From positions 18,943,563-19,007,562 of the forward strand of contig NC_071348.1 in NCBI RefSeq assembly GCF_027744825.2: a stretch of DNA of 64,000 nucleotides. Direction: 5' to 3'. The notes beneath the pieces are model-generated. The model searched no databases, had not been told where the DNA came from, and saw only the letters and a program-made list of their open reading frames with translations. The stretch's first letter is position 1; every line of letters begins with the position of its first letter. Shown here one piece after another: positions 34,301 to 46,299 of the stretch. This DNA comes from Synchiropus splendidus. Taxonomy: Eukaryota > Chordata > Actinopteri > Syngnathiformes > Callionymidae. The translations under genes and the position numbers were made by a program.

Positions 34301-34350
34301 AAGAGCGCTCGAGGCCGAGGTGCTGGAAGGAGCGAATTCAATACGAATAA
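31327..34350 (+). mobile_element. Ty3/gypsy retrotransposon fragment (pol), decayed
   Basis: Reverse transcriptase about 31,345-31,880: FTKLNMSHAYQQIVLEEES, then FTYTRLPFGVNSSPAIFQR; the catalytic box reads VYLEDIIL where YxDD is expected. After a nested piggyBac piece, pol resumes at about 32,955 ([16 protein letters not shown]), with RNase H ([16 protein letters not shown] near 33,160, YRRGQDNANADALSRLP near 33,475) and an integrase zinc-finger remnant (SCSTCQEHQN near 33,910). The end near 34,150-34,300 is the C-terminal tail. Several stops and frame changes; no LTRs recognised. The left edge abuts the terminus of element II. Confidence 0.8.
31881..32954 (-). mobile_element. piggyBac (PGBD4-like) fragment nested in gypsy
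   Basis: Minus-strand pieces of a piggyBac-type DDE transposase: NKPAKYGIKIWVACEAKSS (32,440-32,505), then RVVLEMNKGL, then [13 protein letters not shown] (about 32,125-32,165) and KRKRCQ with cysteine-rich C-terminal remnants near 31,905-31,985. The plus-strand right edge reads CGAGGG followed by TTAA (32,955-32,958), the expected piggyBac terminus and target. The left end is missing. Numerous breaks; inactive. Confidence 0.75.
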
Positions 34351-34489
34351 TAATAAAAAAAAAAGTCAGCCAACTACCCCGGGAGAAGCTGCTGCCGATG
34401 ATTGTCCACGCACAGAGCGGCACAAGCGCTGAGTCTCCTGCTGTTAAATCCACTCCTGCGGTGATGCGACAAGTCTCTGCCGTCACTGC
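34351..34489. other. Short unassigned stretch
   Basis: Unassigned sequence between the gypsy tail and the repeat at 34,490, with no gene-like feature. Confidence 0.4.
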
Positions 34490-34735
34490 GATGAGACCTC
34501 AGTCCTGCCTGAAGTTTCCGTGGTCCAGATGAGCCGCTCCACACCCCTTCAAGTCTCAAGCTTCTTCTCTTGATGTGCCAGATGCGCCGGCTCCAGCTGT
34601 AATTTCACAATTACAGAGTCACTCATTCACGCCTCTGTAATTTCACAATCACATTTTGCGGAGTGCCCTGGCACTTCCAGTGAAGTAGAAAGGCTGGTGT
34701 AATATTCCTGGAATATGTTTGTGTCCAGCTGTCCG
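34490..34735 (+). repeat. Dispersed repeat, copy 1 (second copy 54,165-54,385)
   Basis: About 240 bases shared with 54,165-54,385, including CTCAGTCCTGCCTGA, the doubled CTGTAATTTCACAATTACAG and TGCCCTGGCACTTCCAGTGA. It lies beside DIRS-like sequence in both places, so it is probably part of that element family. Confidence 0.7.
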
Positions 34736-34969
34736 TGGAGCCTGCCTCCCTCGCAAACAGTCCTTTAGCACGGGGCAGAAATTTTGAGCGGACCTCCAAT
34801 CCTGGGGCGTCCCCCCAAAGCATGGCTACTTCAAGGCTAGCAGGCAGTCCTCTGCCCCCCTAAGTGCAGTTCACTATTCGAAATGCTAAAGCACCCGCAA
34901 CACTCAAAGCAAATAATGCCAAATGGGTGTGGACTGCCGTCTGTTGGGTAAACATCCACTGCTAGTCTC

Positions 34970-36840
34970 ATTCAATCCAGACTATTTCCCGGCGCAGTTC
35001 TGACACTCTACTGGCACGAGGACCGCACGTGGTCAGGTACGGAGCTTAATAGGTGGAGGGTTTGGATTTGTGGCGCAGCGTTCCCTCTCACTCAGCGGTC
35101 ATGCGCGATGCCCTCGCACCTGGAGCTTGACCTCCCCCTTGAGGAGTGACCATCCCACCCGGCGCTGACAGAGCCGCCATCGCGCAGTAGAATGGTGTCT
35201 GCACTGTCGGCAACCGGCTCATAGCGCTTGAGAACATCATTGCGCTCTTTATGAGCTCCGTGGACTCCCACAGAGATTTTGGAGACACAATAATCCGTGG
35301 TGCTCTGCTCGCGGCGCCTCCTCCACACACAGCCGCCGCCTGGGGGGAACAGCCGTATAATAGCCGAGCTGATCATCGCCACTCCTCTTGGAGAGACCAG
35401 TCGTCTGCTCTCACCTCTGCTCCCTCCAAAAGCGTAGGAAGAACTTTGTATCTAAAAGTACGCATCTAAACCTAGTCTAACTTGGAAAAAAAATAAGATG
35501 CATTACTTTGGTATCGGGTCTGTTTCTTCTATGCCCAAAATTAGGGTTTATCATCCGCCAAGTTCTCTTCCGGTTCCAGTCAGTCCGAACTCCGGCTTCA
35601 AAATTTTTTTTTTGTTTGACATCGTCTCAGGAGACCGAGCAGTATAGTAACGGTCTCTGCCTCCTTATACCTGATGCCAGAACTGTCCCTGGGGAAGTTT
35701 ATGGAGCCAAGACGTTATGTTTTTCCTCAGTTTCGCCACAATAAGAAGCATAGGCGTCAAATAACTCTTTGCCGTCTCTCAACAGATCCCGGTTCCAGCC
35801 AAAAGTCAGGGGAGTTTCAATTCTGCCATTAACTCTTCTGATTACTCAGACTCGCCAGTTTTTAGCAGGGGTCGCCACAGGACCGCGAAAGCCACCACTT
35901 CAGAGGATCACTCAGTAGGAACTGCGTGCCAGACCTGCTCTGTTCTCAGCTCCCTCGTGTGATGTCTGAAGCGATGTCTGTCTGTGATTCTGTTCCGAGG
36001 CAAGCAGGACATCGTCATCTACAGAGTCATCTCTTTCTGAGGCTGATTGGGCCGGTCCCTCGGGTCTCCATCTTAGGAGAATCTTGATCAGATCTTGATC
36101 TTTGTACACTGCAAGTTTGGGGAACCGAATTCCTCTGACGGCTCAGCTGACAAAAGCGAGTGTGTTTTTGAAGAACCAGCGGGACTTGAAGTTCCCAGAG
36201 GAGTGGGCACTGTGCACCGATGACCCTTTCGTCCTAGACCCGCCCCGGAGTCCGGGTCCGCTCCTGTGCTCAAGGCTCCTATCTTGAAAGAGTATCTTCC
36301 GAATTGAAAGAGCCTGTCTCCTCACCTGCCCATATGGATCGAGAAAATACACGGTCATTGAAACGGCCTTCAGTTACACAGTCAACCCCCAGGTTCTGCG
36401 TCACCACATGGACCTGAGTGAACTCAGAGAACCAGCGGTCATGTCTGATGGAGGAGGACAGCGCTCTCCTGACAAAGCAAATAATTGAGCTACTGCCAAA
36501 GCAATCCTCCTACACTGGATTTTACTTCAGATACTTTCTGGAACCCAAGAAGACAGGAGAGTGGAGACCTGTTCTGAATCTCAGTCTCCTCAACCAATTC
36601 ATGACCAGACAGCGGTTCCGGACTACCAGCAGACTCCTGGAGTGTGAGAGTGGATGACCTCCATAGATCTTGCAGAGGCCTACTTCCACAACACGGTCTC
36701 TAGTGTCTAGTGCCTCGTTTTTTCACCAAGTGCGTGGAGGAGTGGCTCGAACCACTAAGAAGACAGGGTCTGTGGATTCTGACGTACTTGGACTACTGGT
36801 TGATTGAGTCCAAACAGGATTCATGAGCGCCCACCAGCTT
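34970..36840 (+). mobile_element. DIRS-like retroelement, 5' half, plus orientation
   Basis: 34,970-35,470 matches the terminal block at 38,755-39,330 and, inverted, 47,650-48,190. 35,520-36,840 matches 46,300-47,640 inverted. The reverse-transcriptase part begins near 36,480 with YTGFYFRYFLEPKKTGEW and RPVLNLSLLNQFM, continues through AYFHNTVSS, and ends with PLRRQG and YLDYWLI (36,785-36,805). The DIRS group normally has YLDDWL here, so the second catalytic aspartate is replaced. Stops and frame changes occur throughout. It breaks off at the satellite array. Confidence 0.7.
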
Positions 36841-38404
36841 AGCTTAAGGGGTGTTTCTCGTAGCTGCAGAACAAATTCAATGTCTCCGAAGGGGTTTCAG
36901 AGAGTTATCAACATTTTTATGTTTGTTGGTCTGAAAGGTACAGGTCCCGCGGACTGAAAACACGTTTTCTGCACTGTTTAATCTCTGCTCAGGGCTGTCT
37001 CAGAACATGAAAATTTCGCCTGGCACGATAGCTGAAGCGGTCATTCTAGTAGGTGCTGAACTAATTCAACATTTCTGAAGTGGTTGCAGAGTGATAACAT
37101 TTTTATGTTTGTCAATTCTGAAAACCACCGTCACTCGGGTGAAAACCTGTTTTTCTGAACAGTTCACTCACTGCTCAGAATAGTGCCAGAACATGAAAAT
37201 ATCAGCTGCAACTGTTGGAAAAAGAGTCTTTCGAGTATATTCGGCACTAAATCCACTTTTTTGGACTATTTTCAGGGTGGAATCAACAATTTTTATTCTT
37301 CCTGGTCAGAAACCGAACCTCTCTCGGGCTGAAAACGCATTTTTGCACTGTTCACTCACTGCTCAGCGATGCCTCAGAACATGAAAATTTCACCTGACAC
37401 TGTAGCAGAAGCTGTCTTTCTAGCAGCAGCAGAACTAATTCAACCTCTCTGTGTGGTTTCAGAGAGTTATCAGGATTTTAATGCTTGTTTGTCTGAAAAC
37501 CACCTTTTCGTGGCCTGAATACGTGTTTTCTGCTCGGTTCACTTACTGCTTAGGCGGGACTCAGAACATGAAAATGTCACCTCAAACTATAGCAGAAGTG
37601 GTATTTCTAGTAGTTGCAGAATTTAATCACGATGTCTGAAGTGGTTTCAGAGGTAAGTACATTTTTATGTTTGTAAAAATGTAATTACCACAGTCACTTG
37701 CGCTGAAAATGCGTTTTCTGCACTGTTCACTCACTGCTAAGGACTGACTCAGAACATAAAAATTTCACCTACTACTAAAGCAGACCGGGGTCTTATTAGT
37801 AGGTGCCGATCTAATTCAACATGTTAAAATGTTGACTCGTTCCTGCCTCCTGTGACTTTCACCACTGCACTTGTGTCCTGCTCCACGTCTTGACCCGTGA
37901 CAGTCAGAAGTGGTTTCAAAGATGTAACAAAATCTTTATCTTTTTCGGTGTGAAACGCAGCTTCTCTCGGGCAGAAAACGCATTTTTTGCGCTGTTCACT
38001 CACTGATCAGAAAAGCCTCGGAACTTGACAATATCACCTGCAACTATAGGCAAAACGTTTTTAGAGGGTTATCAACTATTGTATTTTTGACAGTCTGAAA
38101 CCAAGCTTCTCTCAGGCTGAAAATGCATATTCTGCACTGTTCACTGACTGATCAGAATAATCTCAGAACATAAAAATATCACCTGCCTCTATTCCAGAAG
38201 GGGTCTTTCTCATAGCTGCAGAACGAATTCAACCTGTCAGAAGAGTTATCAACATTTTTATGTTTGTCGGACAAAAAAACACAATCCCTCGGGCTCAAAA
38301 CGCGTTTTCTGCACTGTTCACTCACTGCTCAGCGATGCCTCAGAACATGAAAGTTTCGCCTGCAACTACAGAAAAAACACTCTTTCGACTATATTCAACA
38401 CTAA
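36841..38404 (+). repeat. Satellite array A, monomer about 187 bp
   Basis: About 8 tandem monomers. CAGAACATGA recurs at 37,001, 37,187, 37,375 and 37,562 and as CAGAACATAA at 37,750, spacing 186-188. Each monomer holds GAAAACGCGTTTTCTGCACT-like and GTTATCAACATTTTTATG-like blocks. A short unrelated insert lies near 37,825-37,905. Divergence among monomers is high. Confidence 0.85.
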
Positions 38405-39330
38405 TCCCATACGAATAGGGCGCTGCGACTGGCCTACCAGCAGCCGTTCCACATTTCCTGCTTCCAAGCCATGGGATGAGTTTGACGAGAGCCAGGTGCT
38501 GCTATGAGGTGGATCTGGAGACTCTGTTCCCAGAGTTGGCTGAGTTCCGTGTGGTGGAGTCAAGTACGTTCCCGCTTGATCTTCTCCTGCGCCTCATGTC
38601 ATCCGCCGCCGTCGTATCGAAGTTGAGCTCTCTCTCCGCCGCCAGCTCAAGAATCATCCCACTTCACTAACGGCCTGCTGGCGTTGGATGGCGAGACTAC
38701 ACCAAGGGCACGACCGCATGTTGTCTGACCACAACTGGAAGAAATCTGGACTATTCCCGGCGCGGTTCTTACACTTCACTGGCACTAGGACCGCACTTGG
38801 TCAGGTACGGAGCTTACTGCCTGGTGGAGGGTTTGGATTCCCACCGCGGCGTTCCCGCTCATTCAGCCGTCATGCACGATGCATGATGCGTTCGCCCCGG
38901 GAGGAGTGACCATCCCACCCATGTTTACACCGTCGGCAACCAGCTCATAGTGCTTGAGAACATCACGCGCTCTTTATGAGCTCCGTGGACAGGCTCATAC
39001 ATCGCAGATCCTCTCTCACTTTACCAGAGATTTTGGAGTTTCAACAGTCTGTCGGCGTGGTGCTACGCTCGTGGCGCCTCCTCCACACACAGCCACTGCC
39101 CGGGGGGGAACACCGTCACTGGTCGAAGGGGCGGGGTGACCTCAGCCGTCCAAATCATAGCTGTGCTGATCATCGCTTCTCATCTTGGAGAGACCAGTCC
39201 GCTGCTCTCACCTCTGCTCCCTCCAAAAGCGTGAAGAAAACTTTGTATCTGAAACTATGCATCTGTAACAGGTCTGAATACTGTGACCTTCTCTTCAGTT
39301 CAAACGTGGCGTCTCAATGTGGTCAGTAGA
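38405..39330 (+). repeat. DIRS-like terminal block (isolated copy)
   Basis: Starts GAATAGGGCGCTGCGACTGG next to satellite, as does the inverted copy ending near 51,625, and runs to CTTTGTATCTGAAACTATGC. It covers the outer part missing from 34,970 and the inner part shared with 34,970-35,470 and 47,650-48,190. No coding region follows directly, so it looks like a lone terminal repeat. Confidence 0.65.
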
Positions 39331-40055
39331 ACGCCGTCTGAAACAAAATGCGGACAGAGCCACACAAAGCTTTCACATTTGTCGATGGTGAGAAAAGTAA
39401 TCCAAGGGATTCTGTTTTTTCTTTGTGGTAACCCACACCACAATTAGATGTCTTTCTGAAACATCACTCCCAAACATCTCACTTTGTCATACAACAACTG
39501 TCATACATCATGAACCACATGCATAATTTATTTTCATCTGAATGTATAACTCTGCCATTAAACCTTTTGGCTAGTGTTGGGAAATAATAAAACTTTACTT
39601 TTCACCGTTATTCACCACAAGGAAACCGAACTCCACACAACTCAATCACCCGTGCCATGTCAGCGTAGGTTGTCAGTATGAGCTTACAAGTGCCACATCC
39701 ACACAGAGCGAACTCAAAGTACGGAGGAAAAACAGTATACTTAAAAACCATGTCACCATCCACACACTCAGACCCCCAATCAATCAATCCCAAGTGGAAC
39801 AAGCATTATAAACAAATGGATTTGACTAACCTGAAACTAAATGAGGACAGAGTCACACTAGGCTTCCACATTTGTCGATGGTGAGAAAAGTAATAAAAAA
39901 AAGTGTCACTTCCTATTTACCCACACATCTTCAATGCCTAACCTCTGTCCTTTCCTGCCCTCTACTGACCTAATTATATACCTGCCGGTTAATCAACTCC
40001 ATTAAATTATTTAATTAAAATAATTAAATGACATCTAACACATACTCTGTGACCA
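39331..40055. other. Unassigned stretch with a short internal duplication
   Basis: No gene recognised. A block with CACATTTGTCGATGGTGAG and AAAAGTAAT occurs at about 39,377 and 39,868, a direct repeat about 490 bp apart. The right part ends in TTAAAT-rich sequence before satellite array B. Confidence 0.5.
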
Positions 40056-42118
40056 CACATAAATGGCCGTCACACTAGAAAGGCAGTTTTTTGTCATCAA
40101 ATTGTCATGTTCTGAGGCCTTCGCTGAGCAGTGACTGAACATTGCAGAAAACGCTTTTTCAGCCCGAGGGACTGTGGTTTTGAGACAGATAGACATGAAA
40201 ATGTTGTAACCTCTCTGAAACCACTTCAGACAAGTTGAATTAGTTTGGCACTTACTAAAAACACTCCTTCTGCTTATATTGGCACGTGAAATGTTTATGT
40301 TCTGAGGCATCCCTGTGCAGTGAGTGAACAGTGCATAAAACATGTTTTCAGGCTGAGAGAAGCTCGGTTTCTGACCAGGAAAAAAGAAGTTGATAACACA
40401 CTGATAAACAGTTCAGAAAGGTACATTTAGTGCTGAATATACTAGAAAGAGAGTTTTTCCTATTGTTGCAGTTGAAGTTTTCATGTTCTGAGTCACGACT
40501 GAGCAGTGTTTGAACAGTGCAGTGAACGCCATTTTCAAAATATAAAATCGCTTTGAATGTGTGAGTGCTGAATATACTAGAAATAGTCTTTTTGCTATAT
40601 TTACACTTGATATTTTCACTGCTCTCAGGCTATTCTGATTAGTCAGTGAAGAGTGCAGAAAATGCTTTTTCTCCCGAGGGACAGTGGTTTTCAGACCGAC
40701 AATCATTAAAATGTTGATAACTCATTGAAACCACTTCAGAGAGGTTGAATTAGTTCTGCAGCTACTAGAAAGACTATAGCAGATTCTGCTATAGTATTAG
40801 TTGAAATTTTCATGTTCTGAGGCATCGCTGAGAAAAAGTCTAAAAAAAGTTCTGAAATGTACGTTTAGTGTTGAATATACTAGAAAGAGTGCCTTTCCTA
40901 TAGTGGCAAGTGAAATTTTCATGTTGTGAGGCATCCCTGAGCAGTGAGTAAACAGTGCATAAAACGTGTTTTCAGCCAAAGGAATAATAGTAATAGAGAT
41001 AGAAGTAAAAATGTTGATAACTCTCTTAAATCACTTTAGACAGGTTGAGTTAGTTCTGCACCTTGTCGAAATACCTTTTCTGCTATAGTGGCAGGTGAAA
41101 TTTTCATCTTCTGGGGAATCGCTGAGCAGTGAGTGAACAGTGCGTAAAATGCGTTTCCGGCCAAAGAGAATGTAGGTTTCGGAACGGCAAAAATAAAATT
41201 GTTGATAACCCTCTAAAAACAGTTCAAAAATGTAGGTTTAGTGTTGAATATATTAGAAAGACTGTTTTTGCAGGTAATATTTTCAGGTTCTTAAAATATT
41301 CTGATCAGTGAGTGAACAGTGCAAGAAAACACGTTTTCAGCTCGAGAGAAGCTCGGTTTCTAAAACAGGAAAAAAAATAGTTGATAACCCCCTGAAATAC
41401 AGTTCAGAAATGTAGGTTCAGTGTTTATTTTACGAGAAAGAGTGTTTCTCCTATAGCTGCTCGAGAAATTTTCATGTTATCTGGCATCCCTGAGCAGTGA
41501 GTGAACAGTGCATAAAATGCGTTTTCACCCAAAGAAAACGTGGTTTACAGACCGACAAAAATAAAAATGTTAACACTCTTAAAACACTTTAGACAGGTTG
41601 AGTTAGTTCTGCACCTTGTAGTAATACCGTTTCTGCTATAGTGGCAGGTGAAAATTTCATTTTCTGGGGCATCGCTCTGCAGTGAGTGAACAGTGCGTAA
41701 AACGCGTTTTCGTCTGAAGAGAATGTGGGTTGGGGACCGGCAAAAATAAAATTGTTGATAACCCTCTAAAAACAGTTCAGACAGCGTAGATTTCTGCTGC
41801 AACTACAAAAAAGACCCTTTCTGCTGTCGTGGGAGGTGAAAATTTAATCTTCTGAAGCTTCCCTCAGAAGTTGTGGCACAATGCAGAAAACGCGTTTTCA
41901 GTCTGAGATAAGGTGGGTTTCGGAACGCCAAACCTAAAATGTTGATAACTTTCGAAAAACACTTCAAACAGCTTAGATTTGATGTGCAACTACTAGAAAG
42001 ACCCATTCTGCTATACTGGGAGGTCAAAATGTCATGTTCTGAAGATTACCTGAGACGTTATGGCACAATGCAGTAAATGCTTTTTCAGTCTGAGATAAGG
42101 TTGGTTTCGGAACGCCAA
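40056..42118 (-). repeat. Satellite array B, same 187-bp family, inverted
   Basis: About 11 monomers in the opposite orientation to array A (CATGTTCTGAGGC, GTGAGTGAACAGTGC, GAAAACGCGTTTTC, GTTGATAACTCTCTGAAACC). Small direct repeats and truncations occur near 40,800-40,870. Confidence 0.85.
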
Positions 42119-43290
42119 GCACCTTTATCTGCCCTTTATCTTCTCTTTATCTGCTTTCAATCGTTCCTTATTTCCATCTCTCTTTGACCGTAGTCCGAGT
42201 GTAGGAGAAATGGAAGGAATATTGAGATCAGGAGGCAAAGCCCTTGCTTCGCCTGCTGGTCTCTCCCTCTGGCCAAGAACTTGACCGTGCAGAAGAGGAG
42301 ACCACATGGCGATGGATGCACCCCCACCAGGAACCTTGTGTGACCCAGCTGGATTGCTCCGTCGCTTCTCCCATCCATCAATGACTGAAGTCCGGGTGTA
42401 GCAGAGATGGGAGAACCTTTGGCTAATGTGGAGATGCGCTAGTCGGGGCTCCGCCCGTAACTCCAGGTTCGCCAGGCAGGTCAACTTGACTAGGTGGAGA
42501 GAGAATCCTCACCACATAGACTGTCCTGAGATAAACAATGCGGAGTGCAAACAGGAAAGAACTACAACGTCCAGACGCCTTAATGATTGGAGCTGGACCT
42601 TGTGTGGGGAGCAACACTGCGGATAAGTGCGCAGGAGAAGCGTCACCAAATTAGGTGAAGATTCACCGGTGGCCTGTCTCTAATCACAGAGGGGTGGCGT
42701 GCCAAGAGACCTGCTGCTATCTCCAAACGCCAGGTCTCACGCCAGTCCGGCCTACTCGATGTCTTACGGCAATGACCTCACCCCCAAGGTCGCGCAAAAT
42801 GTTGTTAGTCCGAATGTAGTGAAGTTTCACGAGTAACCCTCCATACAGCGGGTATGGGTGTCCCCCTGGGGCCCTCTTGTTGCCAAACCAGGTACTTCCC
42901 TGCTCCGGCGACTACACAGGGGAACCTGACGCCATCCCATGGCCACAGCACTAGTTTGAGCCCAACGTGGAAGAACTAGGCACTAATAACCATCCATATT
43001 TGGAGGGAGAACTCGCCAGTGGAGACACGTTTGGCCCATGACAAAGCGCTGCCAAAGAGAGCGATTCTCTCATCTATTGTCCAGAGCTGCTGGAAGCACC
43101 TGTAAACAGGACAACGTGAGGCAAAGAAGAAGGTGCTCCGTCAGACAAATAGAAATCTGCAAAAGATGAGGCAGAAGCCGAGGAGGCTGCTTGGCAGGTT
43201 TCTGCCAAGGAAACTCCTCTGATGGCAGCTATGGATGTTGTCCCTTTTTACCACCTGCCAGAGCCACCCACAGCTTATCTGTTTTCCTGA
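42119..43290. other. Unassigned, probably DIRS-related sequence
   Basis: About 1.2 kb without a convincing gene. An internal repeat is visible (CCGTAGTCCGAGTGTAGGAG near 42,190 and GAAGTCCGGGTGTAGCAGAG near 42,388). Moderately GC-rich, unlike the satellite on its left. Confidence 0.4.
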
Positions 43291-43296
43291 AGGCTC

Positions 43297-43640
43297 TCAC
43301 TGCAAGCGCCAGTGATTCTCATCCGGGTGGCGGGTAAGACAGAAAGCCTTCACTGAAAAATTGCTGACCTTGGCACAAAGAAATTTGTGAAAAAAGACTA
43401 ATCGAGAAGGCACATAGTTCTCCAAACCCTCCTGATGGAGGCCAGGCCCAGGAGGAGAGCTGCTCCAAAGGAGCCTGATCAAGGGGCTTGAAGGGAGCTT
43501 CAGAGAGAGTATTATATACCAATTGAAGATCCCAATAGGGGCAGATGCGTCTGGAGATAGGTCTGAGTCTTCGAGATCCCTGCATGAACTGGACTAGCAA
43601 CGGACAACAGTCCACACCCATTTAGCATTACATGCTTTGA
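43297..43640 (-). mobile_element. DIRS-like tyrosine recombinase fragment, copy 2
   Basis: Minus-strand frame with RRICPYWDLQLVYNTLSEA and PFKPLDQAP, homologous to the better-preserved copy at 44,884-45,132 and to 54,745-54,900. It is the start of the recombinase catalytic domain. It soon runs out of frame, so it is a remnant of a second element. Confidence 0.6.
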
Positions 43641-43689
43641 GTGTTGAGGGTGATTTAGCATTTAGGACCACCTGCTAGCCTTGAAGTAG

Positions 43690-44180
43690 CCCCCTGCTGC
43701 AGGACTGTTTGCAGGACATGAACTGGTTGCAGCACACCCTTGTGTGAGTGTGTGTGTGAGCACAGGTGGCAGAGTTACGCAGTCCAGAACACCTCCCGGG
43801 ACTCTGGAACACCTATGAGGTCATCTTGACCACAAAGCTTAAACCCCAGCCTTGCAATGTGGCCTGACCTGAGAACCATGAGCAATTACCATGGCCATCC
43901 ATACCGGACGTCTGACTGGCACCGCTGGCTCCTTTGCAGACAGCCTTCAAGGAGATGCACGTTTTACTGCACTGAACCGCCTGTAATGTCACCGGCGATG
44001 TTGCTTTGGTATGACGGAAGGTGGTGTGCCCATGGTCCTGTCAATATCTCCGATGGCCAGGGCCTCACACGGGACCGGCCTATGAGACTTCTTATGCAAC
44101 CGCCACGCCCAGGGTCTATCCAGCGTGAATGAATTAATGAATGGGTTGTGAAGATGTAGCATTAACAACCCCTCATACAT
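43690..44180 (-). repeat. Inverted partner of 53,600-54,090
   Basis: Shared features include the CACACAAGGGTGTGCTGC region, the block around GCCATCCATACCGGACGTC, and the CATTCATTAATTCATTCA end. The copy at 53,600-54,090 is in the opposite orientation. Non-coding; associated with DIRS-like recombinase pieces on both sides. Confidence 0.5.
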
Positions 44181-44860
44181 AGAGTGTAATTTTACACTCT
44201 GGGTGGCAGGAGCTGCCGCCTCATCTTTGTCACCTTAAGCTGATATAGAAGGTGGCGTTTACAACCCCTCATATATGGTGTGTACCCTACACTGTGGATC
44301 AGCAGGAACTGCGTTGCCCTCGTTTAGCCACTCTGCGGCTGAAATAGAAAGTGGCATTAACAGTCCTCCAAACCTATAGGGAAAACATTTACTGAGCAGC
44401 TACAGTCAGGGTTCTAGTCTGAGCTGAGCAAGAAAGAGGGAGTTTATTCACAAATGAATAAACAGTCATGCAGGAATCCGGTGGATCTCGGGACGCTGCA
44501 CTCTGCACAGCACTGTAATGAAGCAGATACTGGTGTCCCAGAGCCAGTGCTGTGAATGAGGGCCGAAGGTTTGCAGGGTTCGGCTGCTCCTGAAGACAGA
44601 ATGACATGAGACATGAGATACTCCCTTGAAAGCAGCCACAGATGTTGCCAGGCATCTCGTCAAGTGTGCTCTCAGCGATTCCGGTGCCCGTTTTTTCGCA
44701 GTCTCATAGGCTTTCATGATGGCAATTCTAAGCCAATGTGAAAACCTGTGAGTGGACAGCACCTGCCCCTTCTTACCACCAGGGAGAGCCACCCACAGAC
44801 TGTCCGTCTTTCCGAAGGTTTGGACTCGATCCAGTTAAGCTTTTAGCGCTGCTCGTATGA
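44181..44860 (-). mobile_element. DIRS-like 3' region, decayed
   Basis: Minus-strand frames 44,466-44,792 and 44,389-44,655 contain KKGQVLSTHRFSHWLRIAI and a following AYETAKKRAPESLRAH, as expected for the C-terminal part of a DIRS recombinase. Frame changes prevent one continuous protein. Confidence 0.5.
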
Positions 44861-44883
44861 ATGGGGAGGAGGGCAGAAAGTCT

Positions 44884-45345
44884 TTACTGATAAGGTGCTG
44901 ACCTGTGAAGAAGAAGAGAGACATTTAGGTGCGATGGCAGGGTTGGGTCTAAGTGATACCGCCGAGTCATCGACACCAAAAGAGATGCAATCAGGGCTGA
45001 TCGACAAAGAGCTACTAGCTCCTTGGAGGCCTGATCAAGTGGCTCAAAAGGGGCTTCGGAGAGTGAATTGAGTACCAGCTGCAGGTCCCAGTAATGACAT
45101 AAAGGTCTTGAGGTTGGTCTAAGCCTTTTCACTCATCTCATGAAACGGCTCACTTGACGATGCTTGCCGAAGGGGTGGCCGTCCAGACCATTGTGTAGCA
45201 TGGAAAGGGCTGCTACATAAACCCGTAATGTAGGGCTGCTCCGACCTTGGTTAACCAGATGCTGCAGAAACAAGAGGATGAGAGAAATAGTTGCCGATAA
45301 TGGGCAGGCTGACTGGGTTCCACACCACCGGGGAAACATGTCCAA
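44884..45345 (-). pseudogene. DIRS-like tyrosine recombinase, N-terminal and catalytic start
   Basis: 45,133-45,345 encodes the SAM-like N-terminal part (LLFLQHLVNQGRSSPTLRVY, then VAALSMLHNGLDG); 44,884-45,132 continues with RRLRP-like RPTSRPLCHYWDLQLVLNSL and PFEPLDQAS. This enzyme class inserts DIRS elements without target duplications. The two halves are in different frames, and the catalytic R-H-R-Y set cannot be traced to the end. Most complete recombinase copy in the window. Confidence 0.65.
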
Positions 45346-45377
45346 TTAGCATTGTATACTCTGAGGGTTGGCAGAGC

Positions 45378-46025
45378 TTAAACGTTCTGAAAAGTCAATT
45401 GGACATCAGGGGGCAAGTGACTGATTGTTAACCCTGGAGAAGCCAAACCTTGCGGGGTGGTTCTAGACCTCAGGGTTCCTGATGTTTGCAGAAGCGCTGA
45501 CCTCGATGGAGGGAACTCCCAGTGGCCTTTGATCCGCATATGACACATCTCCGGATACCAGCTGGAGCTGGGGCTGTTTGGATTAAGGGAAGGAGGGGGA
45601 AAGGCATACAGGAGGCCTTTTGGCCACCTTGGATGAGCCAGGGCGTCCACATCCAGTGGAAGGTCATCAGATCTACGGGGAGAGAACCAGAGAGGACATT
45701 TGAAGCTCTATCTGCTGGCAAAGACATCAGCCACTGGGTGGCCGAAAAACTCGCTGATCATGTTTGCCATCTCCTGAGATAAACTCCATTAATCTGGCAG
45801 AGCCCTCAATGAGGCTAAATGTACATCAGCCCAGAGAAAAAATCTTTGTGGCGAGGTTGTGTGACACAGACGACCTCACGCCACCGGTTGATGTAGGCCA
45901 CTGTGGTGGCGCTGTCTGATCTCACCATAACGTCGTTCCCAATTAGATGGAGAGAAAGGGCCACCAACACTCTAAAACCGCCAACAGTTCCATCGGGTTC
46001 ATGTGACGACCTTCGGAACTGCTCC
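45378..46025 (-). pseudogene. DIRS-like RNase H and connection region
   Basis: Minus-strand remnants with MNPMELLAVLECWW and RSDSATTVAY-like coding near 45,890-46,005, then an ALAHPRWPKGLLYAFPPPSL stretch at 45,590-45,650, the region between RNase H and recombinase in DIRS elements. Several frame changes. Confidence 0.55.
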
Positions 46026-46299
46026 AGATCCCGCTGACGCAGATCTGATCCAGGTGGCCTCCCCCGCCGGACAGAGATGCATCTGTAAAGACTTGTAGGA
46101 ATTGTTGGATCCTGAAAAGCGCGCTGAGTCCCAGTCAGAGCACGACTTTCCTGGGGGTCATGCTGGACTCAGTCTCCGGTCAGGCCCGACACTCGAGATT
46201 TGTCTTCTGGTCTTTGGTCTGGAGTCGGGTGAGGGTGCAGACCGCGAAACCACTTCTGAAGACCTCGAATGTTGAGCAGACCAAGGCGTGGGCCCCTGC

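Noticed and set aside
42125..42626. Frames of 64-119 residues near 42.1-42.6 kb
   Set aside because: Composition and overlap on both strands look like chance frames in GC-rich repeat sequence; no motif recognised.
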